Part shown: piece after piece, positions 9,852 through 21,700 of the stretch | Numbering within the stretch: the stretch's first letter is position 1 | Layout of the letters: each line of letters begins with the position of its first letter | The notes under the pieces: generated by a model | What the model saw: only the letters and a program-made list of their open reading frames with translations | What the model was told of the DNA's origin: nothing | Database searches by the model: none | Origin: Eutypa lata | Lineage: Eukaryota; Ascomycota; Sordariomycetes; Xylariales; Diatrypaceae | DNA: 64,000 nucleotides | Assembly: GCA_022661535.1 (NCBI GenBank) | Contig: JAKULF010000010.1 | Span: forward strand, 1,550,001-1,614,000 | Reading direction: 5' to 3' | Program-made: the position numbers and the translations under genes

Positions 9852-11048
9852 CTACAGCGACTTCTCGACCGCCATGACCTCCTTAATGCCTTCGGCGATA
9901 AACTCTACCCTAGCTGACTCGAGACGCTTGAGTGGCCGCCGTGGGTAGCCACCGTAGCCGAAATAGGTCTGGATGGCCTGCTTGGTGCCGGCGATGGCTG
10001 CTTTGGTCAGGAACCAGTCCCCGCGGGACAGCACCTTCTGCAGCGCAATGGCCTCGTCCGTCTTACCCTCGGCATATAGGTTCCACACTTTGGCGCACAC
10101 CTTGGGCATGACGTTGGCACCTCCGGCAATGATGCCGCTGCCGCCCGAAGCTAGCGTCTGCACCGTGAAATCGCACATGCCGCCAAAAGCCATATAGCCG
10201 CTGCCCTCCGAGGAGGGCGTCTTAGCGTCAACAGCTGACGCTACGCGCGTGAGCTTTCCTGTGTTGCCACACGTGAATTTCGTGCCAACAATGTTAGAGT
10301 GTTTGGCGAGTCGGATGAGCAAGTCCGAGTCCATATCGATGCCTGACACCGCCCCGGGGTAGTTGTACAGGATCAGAGGCAGCGGGCTCGCGTCCGCTAC
10401 AGCGAAGAAGTATCCCTCGATGGTTTCCTCGTCGGTTTGAGCTCGGTAGTAACTTGGAGGAAGCAGTAGTACATAATCAGCACCAGCTTTCGCACACTCC
10501 TTAATGAGTTCAATGGTCCCTTTTACGCTTCCCTCTGTAGCACCAACCATGATTGGCGTCTCGGTAAATCCGGCCTCGTCCAAAGCTTCTCTAGTGGCGC
10601 GAACCGCAGTTACTTTCTCCTCGCGGGTACAGTGAACGGCCTCACCGTTGGATCCCATGACGGTTAAACCGGCTAGACCGTCCTTGACGAGGCGTACAGC
10701 ATGCTTCTTAATAGTTGGGATGTCAAGCTCCTCCGTATCAGGGTCAAAGAAGGTCATGGTAGGAGCATATATACCACAGGGCAGCGGTCTTTTGGCCGTA
10801 GGGCCTGCACCATTTGCGACAGTCATGGCTGTTCGTGACGTAGTGAAAGGTATCTGGTAAGGAGTGAAAGATGAGGCGGATAGGCCCGACGGCTGTTGTA
10901 CCCTAGAATACTGGATGGGTTTGGGGAGGAGAACACGACAGAAGGGACGTCGACAGGAATAAGTTAGAAGAGGAGAAGCGACAGCAGTGTAATATTTATA
11001 AAAGGCGCCACCACAATTGGATCTAGATATTTGTAGAACGTTTTCCAT
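9852..11048 (-). CDS. gaaC: 2-keto-3-deoxy-L-galactonate aldolase (DapA family), D-galacturonate catabolism
   Basis: Class I aldolase of the dihydrodipicolinate-synthase family. In fungal D-galacturonate catabolism GaaC/Lga1 splits 3-deoxy-L-threo-hex-2-ulosonate into pyruvate and L-glyceraldehyde. No intron is needed; the frame codes 398 residues. The TIM-barrel hallmarks are visible: GLTVMGSNGEAVHCTREEK, YVLLLPPSYY, the catalytic-type Tyr228 in LILYNYPGAVSG, the Schiff-base Lys257 in VGTKFTCGNTGKL, and GYGGYPRRPLKRL near the end. The assignment to this pathway rests mainly on its divergent neighbour gaaA and the shared promoter with a galacturonate element; sequence alone would also allow a 4-hydroxy-2-oxoglutarate aldolase. 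The conserved core begins at a second ATG (10826, MTVANGAG). The 74 residues before it are basic and Ser-rich and may be a mitochondrial presequence or translated leader. Confidence 0.85.
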   Translation of the reverse strand: MENVLQISRSNCGGAFYKYYTAVASPLLTYSCRRPFCRVLLPKPIQYSRVQQPSGLSASSFTPYQIPFTTSRTAMTVANGAGPTAKRPLPCGIYAPTMTFFDPDTEELDIPTIKKHAVRLVKDGLAGLTVMGSNGEAVHCTREEKVTAVRATREALDEAGFTETPIMVGATEGSVKGTIELIKECAKAGADYVLLLPPSYYRAQTDEETIEGYFFAVADASPLPLILYNYPGAVSGIDMDSDLLIRLAKHSNIVGTKFTCGNTGKLTRVASAVDAKTPSSEGSGYMAFGGMCDFTVQTLASGGSGIIAGGANVMPKVCAKVWNLYAEGKTDEAIALQKVLSRGDWFLTKAAIAGTKQAIQTYFGYGGYPRRPLKRLESARVEFIAEGIKEVMAVEKSL

Positions 11049-13824
11049 GACCTAATATCAATTGACGTTGCTTATATCGGCAACTTGTATCTATTGCCGG
11101 GGGTGGGTCAGCAGTTTGAAGAAATATGTACTTAATGTATAGTCTCGCGTGTTTTAGCTTCATCCTCGCAAGGTCTTTGTTCCGAGGTAGGCGACCACTC
11201 ATCTTGCCTTTCTTTCGTTGGACAGACAAGATGACCCGGTAAAGCGAGCTAAGGCATCCCGATGTTACTAGTGAGAAAGTTAAACCTACTACGCACAGTT
11301 ACGCAGTAGGGTTTCTTCTCCGCATAGCACAAGACCAGAAAAGCACAAGGTGCTGCTGGAGTACGTAGCAGTGGAGGGCAGCATGGTTGTCCTCCCTCGG
11401 ACCGGCACGCTGCGGACCACTTGCACTTCGACCTGATATAGAATAATATAAGTATAAATGAGGAAAAGGGTAAACCACGCATGCAGCGCTTCACGCTTGT
11501 GCTATGAAAGGGAGGTGTCTATCTCAGGTCTCCTTTTCCTTTGCTACCTTAATACACATCGGCTTTTGGCCGCATGACTGACTGGCAAACAGGCTGCAGC
11601 CAGAGGAGGGATTGAGACCCAAAGAGAGGGCTCACAAATCGGTCGAGATGTGGGACTCTCACGTTGCATTTGTAGGATCAGCATGGGATGCCGAGTTCAT
11701 GTAAGGAGATGTGGAAAGAAGCAGGGCCTTTCTAGAACAACTTGGTGATTGGTTCACTTAACTGAGTTTATGTGTCTACAAACTATGCCGACTTCAGGAA
11801 CGTGACCGGGCTGACGAGAAACGCAATGATCTGCAAGAAAGGGGAATGAATTCCATATTGTCCTATGTTAGGTAGTCTCATATAATGCATTATATGTACG
11901 AAGAATGGCCGGAACCTTTCGAGTGGTTGTGTGTCGTGTGTTGTGAAGACGGCAACCAATGGATCAGCCCGTTATGATTGTAATACCTACGTTGTTACTT
12001 GCCATAAGCATGGAATATATCATCTTTACAACGTCATTCTTACGAAAAGAAAATAATCTTGTGATCTATCAAGATGATCATTCTCCCATTCAAGGCGTTG
12101 GCATAGTTTAGAAGCCTAGCTCTAAGGGTAGGTAAAAGGAAAAATGATGGATGAGAGAACCGAAAAGTGGTCTGAGGTCGTTGGGCTGCAGAAGATCAAT
12201 CAGGACCTCAAATCAGTCTGATTTTGTCTGCCGAAATGTGTGGGGCTAATGATAACGTGGAAGGAACCTTTAGCATAATTCATATCCGGTCTCTTCGAGT
12301 ACCTACTCTAGCTACCTACATCTTACCTAACCTTAAAAGAAATCTAGATGCCTTCAAATAACTTCGAGCGCGTGTTGTGACGTATAAAACGAGTAGCGTA
12401 AACTGACAATATATCCATCCGTTGGGAATATCTTAATAATTATGGTCTAGCCGAGTACTGACAAACCTCAGCGTCGAACCTGGTTTCAACACTAACTTTG
12501 CAGCAAGACTACATTACATGTAAGTATGTAATGTATGCAATGTTTGTCTGGGTGATATTCGCGGGGAAATTCCACGCTAAAGTTTTTCCTCGAATCAGAA
12601 GAAAAGTTGGATTTGGACCAAGTCCTGCGACTTCGCTACCGTAGACATGAACGCGTGGAGTCTCTCATGTAGGTGATTCCGATATTACTTTTGTGTTGGG
12701 ACTTACTCTGGATTCAAGGTAGGTAGGTGGTAGGTAGGTATGTATGGAAGTTAATGTATATCCTTACATTCACGCTTATGCAGAGTCATATGCATTTGTT
12801 TGTAGTTGGCTGTTCGCATGTATGGCAGACGAACGACGTCAAGTCTTTGGAATTCTTATAGGTCGTTGGCATTTAACCGGTTACAACTCTACATCACTTA
12901 CATCGACCCAGCTCGTAGCCAGTGATATTATGAACTCAATGGCAACCATATATACAGTCCAAACTGCGCTATTGAAACACTGGGGAGAAGGTATTAAGAG
13001 CAATTGCGCCGAAAGAAATACTGAAATCCGTCAGGAACGGATTCTGCCCCTCGTTTTCCATCATCGTCAATGTCCACTTGAAGCGGGGCAATTGGCAATG
13101 TACTTACGTGGGGGCGGGGCACTGGTTATGAAACCGTTGGATATAGGTAGCGTCAACACAATAAGTTGACACTTTATTTACACTTTCTTTTTCTAGTGTT
13201 TATGATACTATGTGAAATGTTATGTGAAAAAGGTAGGTGCTTATTTTGAGAGAATGAGAAATATTCAAATGCTATGTCGAGCAAGACAAGTAAGATCGTG
13301 AGACGCCTCTCGGCAATTGCTCCCCGATGATGTCGAAATCGAGACTCGTCCACTCCGATTAGCGGGATAGAAAACGAGATATTATTCAGCAAAGGTTATG
13401 TCTTGAATCTTAACTCCTTACATATCTCATATCATGTATGCTTTCTATCTTATTGGTCAATTACATCCGGGAGACATAGTTATACCGAACTGGGTTTGAG
13501 GGATCCCGCTTTCTAGTTGCAGGTTTGTTGTTTTGGATTACCCTCTAGCCCCCCCTAATAATTTTTCCGCGAGTAGCTGTTGTGGGGTCGTAGGTCATTG
13601 GTGGACGGGGTAGCTCTGTTCAACTTACACCTAGTTACCTATGTATTCTAGGTAAATGGCGTCAAGTCAAATAGTGTATCATAGAGACATCTTCTGTCTT
13701 CGAACTCACTCTTGATTCTTATTCTCCTTTGCCTGAGTAACAAGAAATATTGTTGACTCGTCTATCGAAATTCTGCTGTTTAGCTTTACTTATTCCCACG
13801 GTGATATCATAAGAACGCATCGAG
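11049..13824. promoter_or_regulatory. Shared divergent promoter region of gaaC and gaaA
   Basis: The two start codons face away from each other across about 2.8 kb. A common promoter for gaaA and gaaC is a published conserved feature of pectin-degrading Pezizomycotina. The region contains one exact galacturonate-responsive element near the gaaA side and a TAGG-type repeat at 12718-12740. A 141-codon frame at 12744-13169 has no recognisable feature and is not called. Why the spacer is so long is not evident. Confidence 0.7.
13595..13605 (+). promoter_or_regulatory. Galacturonate-responsive element (GARE), TCATTGGTGGA
   Basis: Exact match to the TYATTGGTGGA consensus described for galacturonate-induced genes of Aspergillus niger; its core CCNCCAA is the site of the Zn2Cys6 activator GaaR. 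It lies about 220 bp upstream of the gaaA start and over 2.5 kb from the gaaC start. I found no second copy by eye in the shared promoter. Confidence 0.75.
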
Positions 13825-15261
13825 ATGGCAGCCGAGGCAATCAAGTCCGTCGTCGCGCCCACTAGTGGCCAGGCGAAGCTAAATGTGTTAATGGTATGTG
13901 ACTACCATGTTCTACTTTTCGAGATTCTAGTTATAGCTAATTGTTCGTCTCAAGGTCGGAACTGGCGAGTATACCACGGGATTTGTCGGCACAGGTGCTT
14001 CCGGCTCAGACAAGAAGGTGGGAGTCGTCGGCTTGACCCTATTCGATCTTCGTCGTCGAGGCAAAGTTGGCAAGCTTAGTATGGTTGGCACCAATGGCAC
14101 CAAGTATCCTGCGATAAGTTAGTCATCCCAAAGGATTCTTCTTTGTTTCTTCCCTGGTCGTTCTAGCATTTGGGTTGGTATTGACTCTAGATAGGACAAC
14201 ATCTTGAAACGAATATTACCAAGGTGTACAACGGCCTCGACGTGTCGTTTGACTCGTATCCGGCAGATGATGCCAAGGATGCAGAGTCTTACAAGGCGGC
14301 CATCGACGCTTTGAAGCCGGGCGATGCCATCACCATCTTCACCCCGGACACGACTCACTACCCGATTGCTCTGTACGCAATTGAGAGAAAGATCCATGTC
14401 TTGATTACCAAGCCCGCGGTGAAGACTTTGGAACATCACCAGGCTCTGTTAGAGGCGGCCAAGAAGCACGGTGTTTATGTCTACATCGAGCATCACAAGC
14501 GATACGACCCAGCCTACGCCGACGCTAGATATAAGGCACAAAAACTAGGCGACTTCAATTACTTCTACAGTTACATGTCTCAACCGAAATTTCAGCTGGA
14601 GACTTTCAAAGCATGGGCGGGTATCGACTCGGATATCTCTTATTACCTGAATAGCCACCATGTCGACATCTGTGATTCCATGGTTCAGCAGTTTGGTTGG
14701 TTGCCCGTCAAGGTCGCCGGATCAGCCACCAAAGGCATCGCAGTAGCTCTCGGCTGTGATGAGGCCACCGAGGACACCATCACACTGCTAGTAACGTGGA
14801 AGAAGAAGAGTGATCCGAGCAAGGTAGCCACCGGCGTGTATACCGCGTCGTGGACCGCCCCACAGAAGGCAGGAGTGCACTCCAACCAGTACTTCCACTA
14901 CCTAGCCGAGGGAGGCGAGATCCGCATCAACCAGGCGAAGCGCGGGTACGATGTGGCGGACGACTCCGCCGGTCAGCTCCAGTGGTTCAACCCCTTCTAC
15001 ATGAAGTACGCGCCGGACGAGGAGGGCAACTTCAACGGCCAGAGCGGCTACGGATACATCTCCTTCGAGAAGTTCGTCGATGGCTGCAACGCTGTCAACT
15101 CAGGGGCGCTGAAGCCGGAAGATCTGGACTCGAGGCCCCTCCCCACGCTGAAAAACACCATCGCAACGACTGCTATACTCGAGGCTGGTCGACGGAGTAT
15201 AGATGAGGGCAGGGAGGTTCAGATCCAGGTGACGGGCGACGGGGTTTGGAAGCTAGTCTAA
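13825..15261 (+). CDS. gaaA: D-galacturonate reductase (Gfo/Idh/MocA family), 3 exons
   Basis: Reduces D-galacturonate to L-galactonate with NAD(P)H, the first step of fungal pectin-sugar catabolism in the cytosol. Exons are 13825-13893, 13955-14117 and 14195-15261, with introns 13894-13954 (GTATGT..AAG) and 14118-14194 (GTTAGT..TAG). The product is 432 residues. The first splice rebuilds the Rossmann loop [18 protein letters not shown]. The second joins [10 protein letters not shown] to [15 protein letters not shown]. Other family features are [19 protein letters not shown], the substrate-side motif [15 protein letters not shown], the substrate-pocket region [14 protein letters not shown], and the C-terminal [19 protein letters not shown]. 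The assignment to GaaA/Gar2 rests on the overall resemblance, the divergent gaaC and the GARE 220 bp upstream. Expression is expected to be galacturonate-induced through GaaR. Confidence 0.9.
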
Positions 15262-18197
15262 GCTTCTCTGATTTTGTTTTACACAGCTGAATCAAGTTCC
15301 CATTTGGCGAGTCATGTATGTAATATGATGGTGCAAATATCTCTGCAGTTCACTCGTATTAAAACGGTTTACGGCGAGGCGATCGATCTAGGTGAAACTA
15401 CGATAAGGCGAGGCCTGACGCCAATCTGTAACAGGAATATATATATACTGTGCAATGTTACCAAATGTTCTAACGTGACTGCGTGGTATCTTGAACATGA
15501 CAACAACCTAACACACTAAACCATGGCAGCAAAGCTGCGTGGCCAACGCTAGAAATTGCTCGCGACATATAGATATTGATAACACGAATATACTAAACAC
15601 CTTTCTTGATATAATACCCCCCGCGGATTTCGTTTCTAAACCCCCTTTTGTGAGGAGTTTATGTTGTCACACGTCATGCTGAAAGTAGCTAGTGGCATAT
15701 AATACACCATCAGGTCTAGAAGTCTGTGCATATCGGCAGTCTATAGATTTGACGCCTTTGAGTAAAGGAGATAGGGTTGTAGCGTATGTGAACCTTCTGG
15801 TGCCGTTTAACCTAACCAAGCAACCTGCCTACTGATCGTGGCTCTAGAATTAAGGTGACTATGAGTAGACCTAACTACCAATCTTGAAAATTAAAGTACT
15901 TAAGCCATTGCTTCTGGTTGATCCTCGATGTTAAGTAGAGGTGCTACCTCAACTAATATTTCCAATAGTGAACTCGAGTGGTGAAGAGTTGGGAATGTAT
16001 ATTCAAGACACACTCAGTTTCAAATGTTGTAGACATATGTGCTGCAGGGAACCGCGTGGGAAGAATAGTTAACAACACCGCTTTCGAATGATAAACGTTA
16101 CAACACTTATGACCAATCTTGGTGTTGAATCGGTGTGAAAGTATCTTTAGATTTTGTCATATTTCACTATCAAGTTTATGGTCTGTAGGTAAACTGGTGT
16201 TATGTCTAGGCTTAAGACTGCTGTGAACTTAAGGCGTATTAGAAACAAACATCTTTACATACAGATTCAAGGTTATGGGGTAAGAGAATGTGACAAATCA
16301 CTGTTGTAGCTGGAAAAGTAAAGTTCCAGGCATCTCATAGAAGAAATATTTGAGACATATTCGATAGAGATAAAAAATAAAACTAAAACATGACGAGTAG
16401 AGGGAAGTCTACGTACTGACGTCTTGGAAGTGGCCTAGAGCAATACCAGACAAAGAAATAGTAATTTATCATCTGTTGGTTCTAAAGACATAACTCCTAT
16501 AAAATAGAAAGCAATTCGACACGCTGGACACTGCTACAGAATTCAAGAAAGTAATATTTGTATTCTTTTCGACAGTACCTTAGATATCTATCCAAAGATC
16601 TAGTAGTATATACAAGTCAGTTTAGATATGCATTAAGTAGTCCCTAATCCATTACGTCTGGGTATCAACCGTATGACTTCCCCGGGCGTACGCCGCTGCC
16701 CAGGGAAATGATATCAGATTTTCAAGTTCGGACCAGAAGCCACACTGATAATTGATTGTGTGCCATATTCAAACCGGGGGGCTCCTACACGGGGTATAAC
16801 AGGCTACTAATGGTGGCGGGTTGTCTTTTTTTCTCGCAGTAAAATACCGTGACGGGAAAGAGTAGTGAACTATGTTCCTCCAAAGGTCCAAGACTCGATT
16901 CTAAAGTCTCGTGGGAGAAACCCTAGTCGGCGTGCGTCTATCCAAGCATCTAAACTAAACAAACAAGGTTCCTGTTTGTTTGCTTGATTAATTGTCTTAT
17001 GAACCCAAGCTATGTATGTTCAAGTTATCTTGAGATCCTGAAGCCTGGGTCAACTAGCAGGTATTACAAGACAATCTTGAATAGACCGTAGTACCCTGTC
17101 AAAACGCCCTTCAATATCGTAGCATGTATTGTTACTACGTAGTTGATTTGTTATTGCCATGCTAAGTAACTAGAGCAATACATTTGAACTGTCATGGGTG
17201 AACAATGGAAGGGGGCTCACCAGACGGTCCGATACGCCCCCTTATACAAAGATTCATAAGTGGACTATAAGGCACTTGCGCCTGATTCATTAACTAACTA
17301 CTGATACTAATAATATACCTACTGTGACACTGGTGCTATGGATGAAAGCCCAATTTCTTTTTGAACCCAAGACGCACGGAAGATATACGTTTAATTAAAA
17401 TTTCCCATTCCCCGGAGCTAGCGTGTTTGGGAACCTCTCCCCGAACATCTTTGACAGGGACATGGGGGGAAACAAAAAGCAACGGGAGACAGCTTCGCGA
17501 TCGAGGAAACATTTCTTTTTATAGACCGATGTTGGACTCCATCGACAAGGACATGGCTAATATTGCGATGAAGGGAAAGGTTCATCCGAATCGACAAAGA
17601 ATGGGTTGATGGGTTGAAACCTGATGAGCTGTCGATATGGGCTAGTGATGTAGAGTAACAACATCCATTTAGGGGCTTCTGAAGATCTCAGCCTCTGGGA
17701 CCATGTAGAGGGGAGTGAATAATGTGAGACATGCATTTGTAGATGTTGGGTTGTCACGTAATGGTATGATAGTCCGATCTATTATCTCCAAGGCTGTCTA
17801 TGTTAGATGGTTGCCACAAGGCTTTAAGACTGATGCTTATCCATAGCTTTCCTACAGTGAAAGGATATCTACTCGTCATAGTTATATAACCCCGACATTC
17901 TCTCGTCATTTGGGTCATCTGGGATCAAGATGTAGTTGCCGGACACCTCAATCTTTTTCAATATTACGACTTAGTCTTATTAGGGCGTGGAATAGACTAA
18001 GATGATATGATATGTAGCTCCAAGTATTTGATCGTATGTACATATCATGTCTCTGTTCAACAGAACTCGTCCTCGATTTTGTATCTGATGTGTTTGCTTG
18101 AATTGATGATGATCAATGATGATGATGCCGTGTGGTAGAACGGCTAAGCACCAGGCTGGAGCTATTAAGTGGTCTTTCGACTAATAAGCATGCCGCG

Positions 18198-18199
<2 letters not shown>

Positions 18200-18228
<29 letters not shown>
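18200..18228. repeat. T29 homopolymer (A29 on the minus strand)
   Basis: Twenty-nine T residues in a row. This could be the poly(A) tail of a retroposed sequence lying on the minus strand to the right, or a strong Pol III stop for a transcript from the left. No element body was recognised on either side. Confidence 0.95.
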
Positions 18229-18726
18229 CACAATCGCACCATGAGAGTTTGTGTCCGGGCCACTTCTAACTACCGCTTACGATTTCAATAGTTCTCTCTC
18301 AGCTGACGTAAGGAGCTAATAGTCCCCCGTTTTCATGAAAGAGCTCGCGAGGTGAAGGTTCGGGTGAGGCTTTCGCGGGGAGGCGATACGTACGACATGA
18401 CCTGGCGAATAATAACCTGCGTATAGTTTTAGTTAGCTAGTCTCTTACTAATGCTTTTGCAAGATGATGAGAGAACTATACTTTGTGTGAACCCTTCTTA
18501 AGCCAAGAAGATCATCATGAATGAAGTACGGTGTGTCCATCAGACCACACAAGCTACCTTACATATGTACATAGCTAGCTACACTAATAAGGGTGATCTT
18601 CTGGGAGAAATCATCATCGCCGAGCTTAGCTAACGCGTGGACTTGTTCGGCATGGTAACGTATGTAAGTAAGTCAAAGATGAGTAAGAAACAAAATGAAG
18701 ATGACATACGTAATTTTGTTGTATTG

Positions 18727-18755
18727 CATTCATTCATTCATTCATTCATTCATTC
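18727..18755. repeat. (ATTC)7 microsatellite
   Basis: Seven ATTC units in tandem, one of the few simple repeats inside the 15.3-31.4 kb desert. Confidence 0.9.
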
Positions 18756-21700
18756 TGATTTTTCAACTGATTCGCGCCTCCGGCAAATTCACCGCCATAC
18801 GATGCCAAAAAGACACGGCATGAAATTAGGAAAAGTTCCCATTAGAGAAAACAAAGTTCTTCGAAAAGGCAAAAAGAAAATAAAAAAAATGTTGAACCTC
18901 GCGCATCGCTACCCTTTTCGCGAAGAAGGTGCTGACATATTACATATTACAGTAAGTCGGCGAGCAGCTGCGCCGCGTAGGCTAATTCCTATCTAAAACT
19001 CAGGCAAAGCAGATTCAGGAACCGTCAAGCCATTCTGAGTACCGGCAAGATCGTCGCGGACGCCGCACCCCTACTGGCCAGATACGCTTAGTACATGGAG
19101 GCGATTCCGAAAGATGTCTATTATTGTAATCATTATTAGTCTATCGGTAAAACTACATACTTACATGCATACTTCATAAGCTCTTCTACCTTTCTAGAAT
19201 GACCAAATCCATCTGACTCTTGGCATACATATACATATGCAGGGGTTACCTATGCATAAGCAAGCAAGCAAGCCATGGGGTTAGTTAGCTGTTGTAGCTG
19301 TTTTCTTTGCCACATCGGCAACTCCAACGATTATCTGCAATATGAGCATCTACAATAGCTTCATCTTATTGTGTACCTGTCGTATGTTAGGACGTTGGTT
19401 CGTCTTACTAGCTACTGCATACTTTTAGCATGCTAATACCAATCCATTACTCGGTCACTCCCCCCACGATGAAGTGAATATCATAGCGCAACGTAGCATA
19501 CATGTCTACATATCACTAATAGATAAGGAATAAAGAGAATAGTATTTGGAGATAATCTGATAAGCCTATGATATTACCGTGTTCGAATAATTACAATCTC
19601 TCGTGAGGGGTTCATCACCAATAGGGGGAAGGATGGCGGGGAGATTTCCTCTTGACCGACGACGATAGTAGTAAGTATGAACAAGAACTGCAGAAGCGCC
19701 ATCCGCTTGAGCGTGTATGCCGCTCATAGTAAAGCCGACTGTGGTGTATCTCCATGAGGCCGTCCAGATAGCGGGCCTCGTCTACTGTCAATCATCCGGC
19801 CGGCACCACCGTGATAATGGTTGCCGCGGATGCACTAGCTAGTATACCCAGTGAATACTGACGGGATGTTACGTGCCATATGCAAGAAATGGCAAAGACC
19901 TGGTCGTTAATGATCGCCTCGTCCCCAGGCCCCAGAGTTTAACGGGACTTGTAGGTACCGGCGTGGAGTTAATATGATCTGCAGCTCTTTTGCCTCGGTG
20001 AACCTAATAGAAGCAAAATACCGCCGAGCTGCACCTCTACGATCTGGATCTAGACTCGAGGAGCGATGAACATCATATGCAAAAGGGTGGCACGACCGTC
20101 GATCTCGGATATCAGAACTGAAGGCAGGCAGTACACCGCATGTACGCATAGACTCTCTCCTAGTGAGGCTGAACCGGCATATCTCCCAGATCCTATTGCA
20201 ACGGGGTAGTGTGATTTTCACCTCTATCTCGGTGATTTGCATGAAGAACCAGGCGATTTACAAGTACGATCACTAGCCCCCAAATGAGTGAATAGTAGCT
20301 TCATCAAAACTGTAGCCTGGTTACCGTATAAAGTCAGGGAGCGTACGTAGGATTTGATAAGTTCCTCCCTCGGGGTGAGCACATCAAGAAGCTTGAGGGG
20401 TGGATGTAGATGGTGGCAAGTTGAAGAACATGGGCAGAAGCAGCACGGGATGGCTAACCGTAAGCCGCGTCCGCATTGCCAGGCCTTTCGGGTCCTCCTT
20501 AACACGCCTCAAGCATCCCAATCAGACCACCCAGGAAATGTGGCACGAGTGAATAATAATGTAAAGCGTCAAGGCCGTAGACCGAGGTTGTAGACTTAGA
20601 TAAGGTATGGCCTTGAAAGCTTAGACACCCATTCCTAGTTCTACCAGGAAGAAGCCCTACAGCGAGTGAGAAAGCTTCCCTTGCGTGATGGACTATGGTG
20701 GAGAGCCTCCACATGCGAAGTAATCAAGACTGCCGCAGTTCGAAACTCGAAACATAACTTTAAATGACATATTCCACATAGTGGACAACGACGTCGGCGG
20801 CGGCGGCGGCGATAGTGCGTCTATAGTGTGGTGAAACTAAGAAGCGCATTTTGTCCATGTACGTGAGTAATGGGTCGCCTAACAGAGCATGTTTGATAGG
20901 AACAGGAAGGTGTCTAGGTTGTAGCTTGGAGACTCTTTGGAATCGGCCGACGATTCTGCGCTGAACTCCTCCTGCACCCCTGAGTTGAACCTTGCTCTCA
21001 ATTGGAGACATCTGATATTATATTCTATTTTTGGATACCCCAGAAACATACCGCATTAACTGGGAGCCGTGGGGTCGCAGTGCAGAACGCCATTACCGCA
21101 AGGTTACTGCCGCGAGATTGTCAACCCGCTGGGCCCCTATAAAACATCAAATGGGCCGTTTGGGGGAGGCTGAGTAGCATGAGCTGTCAGAGGTCGCCCT
21201 GCAGGTACAGTTATCAGGGGGCACCTATCGGCAACACCGTTATCGACTTGACTAAGGTTCTAAATCCTTCGCGTCTATCGATCTCGGACGACTTCGGCGG
21301 AGATCTATGGGTAACATATTGCCGACCGTCGATCCTGGTCCCGTTTTAGATGGCACATACCATGGTCTTCACATGTTACCTGAGATTGGTAACCAGCCCA
21401 AACCTTTTATGGTCGCCTTTGACTACTTACGTGACAATACCCTCGACGACGTAACTACAACGTAGCAGGCTTGAACGCAGTATTTGGGCCGAAACAAGCT
21501 CCGAACCATGCAGGGGAATCTTTGGGGGCAGAGTGAAGTGCAGTTGAGGACATAGATCGCAATGCAATCTACGTTCAATAAGAGCACCGTGGCAAAGCCT
21601 CAAGAGGAGCTCCAGCTTAGGCGTATCCAGGCTCGATGAGCGTGGAAGATTCTTGACTGCTTCAAGTGGATACCAGCTGTGGGAGAACAAGTGCTGACTC

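Noticed and set aside
12744..13169. 141-codon frame in the gaaC-gaaA spacer
   Set aside because: No recognisable domain, low-complexity start, and it lies in the shared promoter; length is within chance for AT-leaning DNA.
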